Assembly (NCBI RefSeq): GCF_963675165.1
Contig: NC_087392.1
Coordinates: 5,207,942-5,271,941, forward strand
Length of the DNA stretch: 64,000 bases
Origin: Halichondria panicea
Lineage: Eukaryota; Porifera; Demospongiae; Suberitida; Halichondriidae
Direction of reading: 5' to 3'
A model generated the notes under the pieces. The model was not told where the DNA came from, ran no database searches, and worked only from the letters and a program-made list of their open reading frames with translations. Of this stretch, positions 58,016 through 64,000 are shown in pieces (the first letter of the stretch is position 1; each line of letters opens with the position of its first letter). A program made the position numbers and the translations under genes.

Positions 58016-58960
58016 TTAGGGCTTGTGTGCTTTGTTGACTTGCTCCAAACACTCCAATAGATTGGTAACGTCAGGACGATCGTACTGTTCCTTGCTTCTA
58101 TACATGTAGACAGCAGTTCCCTCTGAGTCGCTAATGAAGTCCCCTCCAATCACAGTGACGTCATCTCCTGGCCAGGCAAACCGATCGACCCTACCACCAA
58201 CCACAGCCTCAGCATAACCAATAAATACCTTGAGGTCCCAGGCCACGCTGACCAGTCGATGGAGTCCAATATGTCTGTACAACTGCAGGTCTTGATCCAA
58301 TAAAAGTGGGAGTGAGCAATCGTACTCTTTAAACCATCTCAGCCCCCCTTCCCGATTTCCACTAGCAACCACCACCACTTGACAGCCCAATTTGTTGAAA
58401 TCACCCAGCTGTGCTTCGACGGCTGCAATGTGATTGGTTCACGGGCGTCATACATAGTGTTTGCGGAGTATAAACAGCGTATAGGGTGTCTTCTCCACAC
58501 AGCTCTTCAGAGACACAGTGTCACCAGACTTAGTTTCAACGAGTGCTATATCCATTGGAAACTTCTCCCCGACATCAATTACATCCAAAGCCGTCTTTTC
58601 TTCGTATGACGTCATTTCTTGATCGAGCTCACTGATCAAACCGACCCATTTTTCCTCGGCGGCTAACAACTCTTCCACATTTTCTTGTACTTCAACATCA
58701 GAGAACATGCCAGCCCACAATGACTCCAACTCTCTCCTGCTCTTGACTCCAGCCGTTCGTAGACAGGCCACATAGAGGTTGACCGGGTAGACACACATCA
58801 AACCATGCGGATCATCTGATCCACGGGACTTGACAAAGTCGTTGATACTTGGAGATGCTTCTATTGCTTTGCGCCCGTCTTGCACCATGCTGCTAAGTCC
58901 TTTAGTTAGTGTCTGCACAGCTTGCAGCAGGCAGGATCTGAGCTCAGTGTCTGCAGACAT
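58016..58960 (-). CDS. SELENOL: Selenoprotein L-type peroxiredoxin-like protein with UxxU
   Basis: One exon, 945 nt, 314 aa, if two UGA codons (58450-58448 and 58441-58439) are read as selenocysteine at residues 171 and 174. The frame is unbroken on both sides: LFILRKHYV-U-RP-U-TNHIAAVEAQL. This is the redox-site strand and helix of the thioredoxin-fold AhpC/TSA-like (PRXL2/SelU-related) family, where the motif is CxxC; both Cys are replaced. Downstream GCQVVVVASGNREGG, CSLPLLLDQDLQLYRHIGL and IGGDFISDSEG fit the same fold. UxxU with a diselenide is the defining trait of selenoprotein L (established). Residues 1-140 are an N-terminal helical extension. A GT-AG intron removing both UGAs would be 31 nt and would break the frame. 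A SECIS lies in the 3' UTR. Likely a thiol/selenol oxidoreductase. Confidence 0.9.
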
Positions 58961-59140
58961 CTTTTAGTCCATTAGCTAGGTATAGGGTTGCATCACGGAG
59001 AAGTGATAATTACGCCTATGACCTTTGTCCCTTGTCGCGTTTGATCTTTGACCCTTGCTTCTTTCACATTGTGAATAAATTCTCTTCTTGCTATTAAATT
59101 CTAGCACTGTTTCTTGTACAAATAGAGCTACTATTGGGGC
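58961..59140. promoter_or_regulatory. Bidirectional promoter, selenoprotein / SAP18
   Basis: Only 180 bp separate the two start codons, which point away from each other. The interval must hold both 5' UTRs and both promoters. AATAAA at 59078 is on the + strand and probably chance. Confidence 0.7.
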
Positions 59141-60055
59141 ATGGCTGATCTTAGCCCTAGAGAGAGAAAGTCAAGGTCTCCAGTAAATACTGTGAGGAAG
59201 TCAAAATCTCCAGTAACTATGAGGAGGTCAAGATCTCCTGTAACTATGAGGCGGTCAAAATCTCCTGTAACTGCTGCGAGGAGGTCACGATCACCAGCAG
59301 CTCTGAGGAGGGAAGCCAGGAACAGCAACATAGACAAGGAACCACCTCCTTTGGTGGACAGAGAAAAGGTGACTATCCTACTCACAGACAAGCAGTCCGA
59401 TTCATTATCCCCCCTCATATCATGCAGACATGTCCTTTGCTATTGAGGGTGTTTTGCAACGTTGGGAGGCACCATCGCCCTGACGAGTTCACTAGACATA
59501 GAGTGCCCTCCAATGAGCTGCAGATATACACATGGTGAGTTGTGTGTACACATACGTTACATCTGAATGCTTTATAGTACACAAATGGCCGTTTAATTAT
59601 AATACCATTCTACAAACCCAGCTAAGCGCTTCTTTTTTGCTCGAATCGGCATACCTCAAGGTGACATATTTTCGCGAGTATTAATTAGAAATGCTATGAA
59701 TAACATTAATTTCATTACTAGGCTCTCGTTAATTTCTTGTACTAGAACAGCTCGGCCTGCCACGGTTCCACTCTCATGTATTGACCCCCCCCCCAGGCTT
59801 GATTGCAGTCTGAGGGAGCTGATGTCACTGATTAGAGAGGTCAACCCGGACACCCGGCCCAAGGGCACTCAGTTCTCCTTCTCCACTGTGTACCCTGACA
59901 TGCGTAGGGGGGGCTATCGACTCAAGGAACTAGGTAAGACGCTCTCTGGCAAGAGGGGAATGGATGATGATACGACTCTCTACTCCAGAAAGTTTAAGAT
60001 TGGGGACTTTGTTGATGTTGCTGTAATACCAAGGTCAAGGAACAGACCCTATTAA
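59141..60055 (+). CDS. SAP18: SAP18, Sin3/ASAP complex subunit, with SRSP-repeat N-tail
   Basis: Exons 59141-59368, 59428-59534, 59797-60055; 594 nt, 197 aa. Exon 1 encodes an arginine-serine rich tail with repeats of the form RRSRSPVTM / RKSKSPVT (about five) and ends DREK. Exons 2-3 encode the ubiquitin-like SAP18 fold: TCPLLLRVFCNVGRHH, PSNELQIYTW, LMSLIREVNPDTR, KGTQFSFSTVYPD, YRLKELGKTLSGKRG, FKIGDFVDVAVIP. SAP18 is part of the Sin3-HDAC corepressor and of ASAP/PSAP with RNPS1 and Acinus, linking to splicing and the exon junction complex (established). The human tail is short and has no SRSP repeats, so the tail here is a lineage feature. It shares a promoter region with the selenoprotein gene. 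Confidence 0.95.
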
Positions 60056-60588
60056 ACTTTCTCTGACTGTTAGTCGTTGATTACTTTCAACTCTTGAATT
60101 TGTACTCATTGATATATCCTATGTACAATGGTAAAACTGTTACATTCATTGTACAATTCCATGTGCTGAGTTATTGAGGGCGGCTTGAAATCAAATCATT
60201 TCGCTTAGCAAAAATAAAATCGCAAAAAAGTCTGCTTGACTGCGCGAAACATTTGTAATAAATACGACAGAACGGCAGATTGCTCAATCATGACACACCC
60301 CCTCTTTGCTTGTACTAACTTGTGGTAGAAAAGCTTGTAGCTATACAAGCAGCTGCTATATAATAAAGCTTCTAAGTTAAATAGCAGCCTAGCCTAGCTT
60401 CTAATATTCCAGTTATTTAGTGGCTATCTCTGCAAGACTCTCCAAACAAACACTGTGGTTGCTCGCTCACACTGGTGGTCTATAAAGAGCTGAGTATGCA
60501 TCTCCTATTGTAAGGCTACAATACCTCAACTGATAACAATAAGTGCTACACACCCACAACACTGACTGACTGACTGGACAAGACAAGT
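60056..60588. other. Intergenic region before afadin
   Basis: 533 bp with the SAP18 3' UTR and the afadin promoter. No extra gene seen. AATAAA at 60215 and AATAAA at 60362 are candidate poly(A) signals. Confidence 0.5.
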
Positions 60589-63500
60589 ATGGCTAGTGCA
60601 AAGAGAGTCAGTCGCGAGGCGTACGAAGATCTGTGCAGACTTATTCAGCATTGGAATGAAAACAGACTCGAACTGTTCGAGATTAGCGTGCCAAATGAGG
60701 TACTGACTCAAGTGCTAGTGCATTCTGGTACCTTTGTGCTGTGTGGTGGCTGGAGTTCATGCTTTAGTCCGTGTGTCTATTATCATGGCTGATGCACATC
60801 TCAACGAGATAGCATTATTAAAGGGAAAAGCACACTGTAAACTGGTATTGTATTAGCTCTTTCTCTGTTGATATCTATAATAGTAGTGCACCAGTCAGTT
60901 ACTCTGCATTAGGATGGTTGGTATCCTCTCCTGATTATAATCAGCTCCCCTCAGCTGCAGTTGGTTATTTAGAGTTACCTCATATTTCACGGTACACGAG
61001 CACCTACTTTGTTGTGGCTGTCACTAATAAGGTGACAGGTCAGTTAGCAGTCCTGCTGCTAAATGCGTCGAATTAATGGCATTCATTAATTGTGGCAGAT
61101 GAATGTATTATTATGTAGTAAACAACTCTTCAAGTGGGGTGAGGGTTCACACTAATGCAGCACACACCTCTCTCATTATTACCCCCTCCCCACACACCTC
61201 TCTCATTATTACCCCCTCCCCACACACACACAGAATCTTGATTTTGAGGGCATCATGAGGTTCTATTTCCAGAACAACAGCTCTGCTAAAGGCTCTGATA
61301 CGGAGAAGGTGGCCACCAAGTGTATCCGTGTCTCCAACTCTGCCACCACTGAAGTGGTTATCAGAGCACTAGTGCAAAAGTTCCGACCTGACATGCGAAT
61401 GCTATCCAGCCACTCCTATGCTCTGTACGAGGTCCATGCCAACCAAGGTGAGGGGGTTGCTATTGAATTGGAGCTATAACTTGTAGTAGTTGTGTTTGTA
61501 TGTGTGTGTGTGTTCCTTTGAGTAGCGACTTACTTCCTTGCGAGCTTTGTACTGTGGCTATAGTCTATCATTGTTGAGTGTAGTCAATGGTGGGTAGTTT
61601 AAGTGGATGTTGGGTGAACCTTCCTCCCAGCAGAGACTGTTATAACTTCCTTCTCTCTGGTCTCAGGTTACACCAAGTGTTCCCTCCATTCACGTTTCCC
61701 CATTGTTGTGGGGCAGGGTATGCCATGGTAGACTGGCTACACTCTCAACCCGCCAGTGTGTTGTTTTGATAGACAATGTCCAGAGCTACTAATGTCTACC
61801 ACACCAGCACAGGTGGTGATAATCAATTAGTGGTAGCCATGACAATTACTGCAGGCAATGTCTGCTGACTATGTACTGGATAGGTGATCAGTGTGCTGTT
61901 TCATTAAACACAGACCATTAGTTTTTGAATGAATGAGACTAAAAATGGAGTGCACGCCCTATCGATAACAAGTTGTATCTTTAATGAAACCTATCCTGTA
62001 ACGTATATGTCAGCTTACTATCAACAGTATAGGGCAACACACTGCATTGACATGTGTGGCTGGGGAGGTGCACGCTTCCCAGTGGTACAGGTTCTGTGTG
62101 TGACTGCATTGACATGTGTGGCTGGGGAGGTGCACGCTTCCCAGTGGTACAGGTTCTGTGTGTGACTGCATTGACACGTGTGGCTGGGGAGGTGCACGCT
62201 TCCCAGTGGTACAGGTTCTGTGTATGTTGTGTCATGCTCCTAATCAGATTATGTTGCTAGGAACTCTTCTAATAGACCTCTAATTTCTAGTGTAAACAAT
62301 AATATTGTTTGTACAGCCGCTACCTAAAGCTGTGTAATGATGTCAACTTCCCTGATTATAGAGAACTGGTGGTAGACTATTCCCCGATGCAAGTGATCTA
62401 TATCCTTTGTTTTCCCTGTGACAGATGTCCCTCCTGTATGAACTAAGTGTTCTAAACATGCTCCCCAGCATCTGACACCTCATCTCTGAAGCTTGTTATG
62501 TATTGTAATACGATAACGTTTATATAAGTCAAGGTTTTCACTATCTTCTAAGCCAATCATTTGAAAGGATTTCTCGTCAATAGTTATTATGTCAACAAAA
62601 GCATTGTCTTGCTGTTTCACTCTTGCTTCATACATAACCTACGTAACTATCGTATGACCTTATTATTGTTTGACCATAACTTGGGTTTGGATTGTAGAAT
62701 TTGATGATTTTCTGAAAGCTTACAATGAGGCCTTTCAGATGACATGCTTAACGCACAAATCTTGATAGGACTTGGTTGTGCATTTCCCCCATCATCCCAC
62801 GATATTTTTGACACCACTTATAAACAGAGCTCACTTTTAAGTTTTCAGAAAAGCAAAGAAAATGGACTGTTTTGTTTAAGCAATGGGGCCTTTGTTCCAC
62901 GTGATACATGCGTGTTATAGCAGCTGTCTCTAATTAGCCCACCTACATTCTATATAGGTGTCCCATTACCATCAATATAATAATGAGCAATAACCTGTAC
63001 ACTCAACTGTATCAAGAAGTATAATCATGTCCACTGTTAAATCAGGTCCCAGTGTTAATTCTAGAGCATATGCTTGTAATTAAATACATTCAATTGATGT
63101 TCTTGTCAGCGTAGTCGGTGTGTGGGAGTGACCTTTGAGTCCGTGTTGTTAGTTTTGTAGTTCTCACATAGTACAGATTGTTTAGCCTCAAGTGCTTGTG
63201 TACAATAGAGAGCGTGGAGCGTGGTAGTCGGTTCCTGACCAGCAAACAACACTTGTAGTGCTTCCACTCACCAGCAGATATTTGCTGCCCGACATAAGAA
63301 CAAGCACTTGTAGCATAACTGGACCTTGTTCCCGTGTGTCCGCTTCTTGTAACCATGCATAATGAACATGTCCTGTGAGTGGTGTGGCATTTATTGGACA
63401 TGTGTCGAATTTTGTGTTGCATTTGGCGAGAAGAGTTGCCTAATTCAATTAGCACAGCTGTATTTTCGTATGGCCACTTTAAGTGACTGGGCTGTGTGGT

Positions 63501-64000
63501 CTCTTTGTACTAGCAGTTATGCCAGCTTATAGAATCCCTTTCCAGCATTCTAGGAACATAGTAAGTAGTTGCAATTGTGTATTACAAAATGCCAGCTAGA
63601 GGTCAAGTTACAGTGTCAACAGATTGTCTAGTCCTCTCCTCCCACAGGCTATAGTTTCATGAAAATGCAACTACTACCAAATCAACCATTTCCGTCACAT
63701 ATACAGTACATGTATCCAACCCCCCCTGTACACTTACTGTGCTAACTCTTACACTGACATACACACACCCATCCTCTACAGATGAGAGGAGACTGGAGGC
63801 CAACGAGAACCCTCTCCTAGTACAGCTGGGTTGGTCACGTGATGACAGAGACGGAAGGTTCCTGTTAAGATCAGAAACTCACTCAAAATCAAGCCAGAAA
63901 TCTGACAAAAAAGTTCAGAAAAAACGAGTTGCACGACGTGGAAAGAAAACGTCTAAAAAAGAAAGAATCGAAGTTGAAGGCAGTAAAGATGAAGAGGATG
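60589..64000 (+). CDS. AFDN: Afadin, N-terminal part (first RA domain), cut by window end
   Basis: Exons 60589-60699, 61234-61447, 63782 to beyond 64000; phases 0 and 1. Translation starts MASAKRVSREAYEDLCRLIQ, then HWNENRLELFEISVPNE, LDFEGIMRFYFQ, ATKCIRVSNSATTEVVIRAL, KFRPDMRMLSSHSYALYEVH, ERRLEANENPLLVQLGW and DDRDGRFLLR, followed by a Lys-rich stretch. This follows the human afadin N-terminus and first Ras-association domain nearly position by position. Afadin binds Rap1/Ras-GTP through its RA domains and links nectins to actin at adherens junctions (established). FHA, DIL and PDZ domains would lie past the window. Intron 2 is 2.3 kb, large for this region. Confidence 0.95.
62042..62223. 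repeat. Three tandem 59-bp units in afadin intron 2
   Basis: GCATTGACATGTGTGGCTGG...GTGGTACAGGTTCTGTGTGT repeated three times with one or two changes per unit. Confidence 0.95.

Noticed and set aside
58390-58960. Selenoprotein frame interrupted by an intron or as two genes
   Set aside because: The only GT-AG pair that would remove both UGAs spans 31 nt, too short for splicing, and would change the frame. The downstream frame is the same as the upstream one, and a SECIS is present.

Overview
The window is nuclear DNA of an animal: spliced genes with short GT-AG introns, metazoan gene families (afadin, an ARHGAP20-type RhoGAP, SAP18, an M1 ectopeptidase) and many short inverted-repeat elements and (TG)n tracts. 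Small introns, the gene set and a diselenide-type selenoprotein suggest an aquatic invertebrate, possibly a demosponge. The species is inference.

The first half (1-31 kb, + strand) is a tandem array of one small gene family encoding four-pass membrane proteins with a proline-rich cytosolic N-tail. I count 15 copies or relics. Five have complete reading frames when spliced (starts at 226, 10008, 19424, 20952, 25159), one is complete but for a broken splice donor (15466), and the rest are pseudogenes. Every intact copy has four exons, all introns in phase 1, and a 66-nt exon for the first membrane helix. The array is full of non-autonomous DNA transposons, several with target duplications and two with an empty site visible in a sister repeat. 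One 1.1-kb element carries a broken RecQ-like helicase fragment. At the array edge, on the - strand (30959-32390), lies a single-copy five-exon four-pass gene with the same 66-nt phase-1 helix exon and the same acidic-dileucine motif. It is a plausible relative of the array founder.

The second half is ordinary gene-dense DNA. A 19-exon - strand gene (32763-47199) encodes a 1645-residue protein with DH-PH-RA-RhoGAP order, ARHGAP20-like but with an added RhoGEF (DH) module. Head to head with it is a 17-exon M1 aminopeptidase (47672-55614, 1018 aa, type II membrane protein). Then come an orphan gene for a probable lipid-anchored protein (55847-56903), a - strand single-exon selenoprotein with two in-frame UGA codons in a UxxU motif and a good SECIS element in its 3' UTR (58960-58016, selenoprotein L type), SAP18 with an SRSP-repeat extension (59141-60055), and the first three exons of afadin, cut by the window end.

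Two gene pairs are divergent with short shared promoters (ARHGAP20-like/aminopeptidase, selenoprotein/SAP18). All exon models were built by eye. Those called intact sum to a multiple of three with matching phases.
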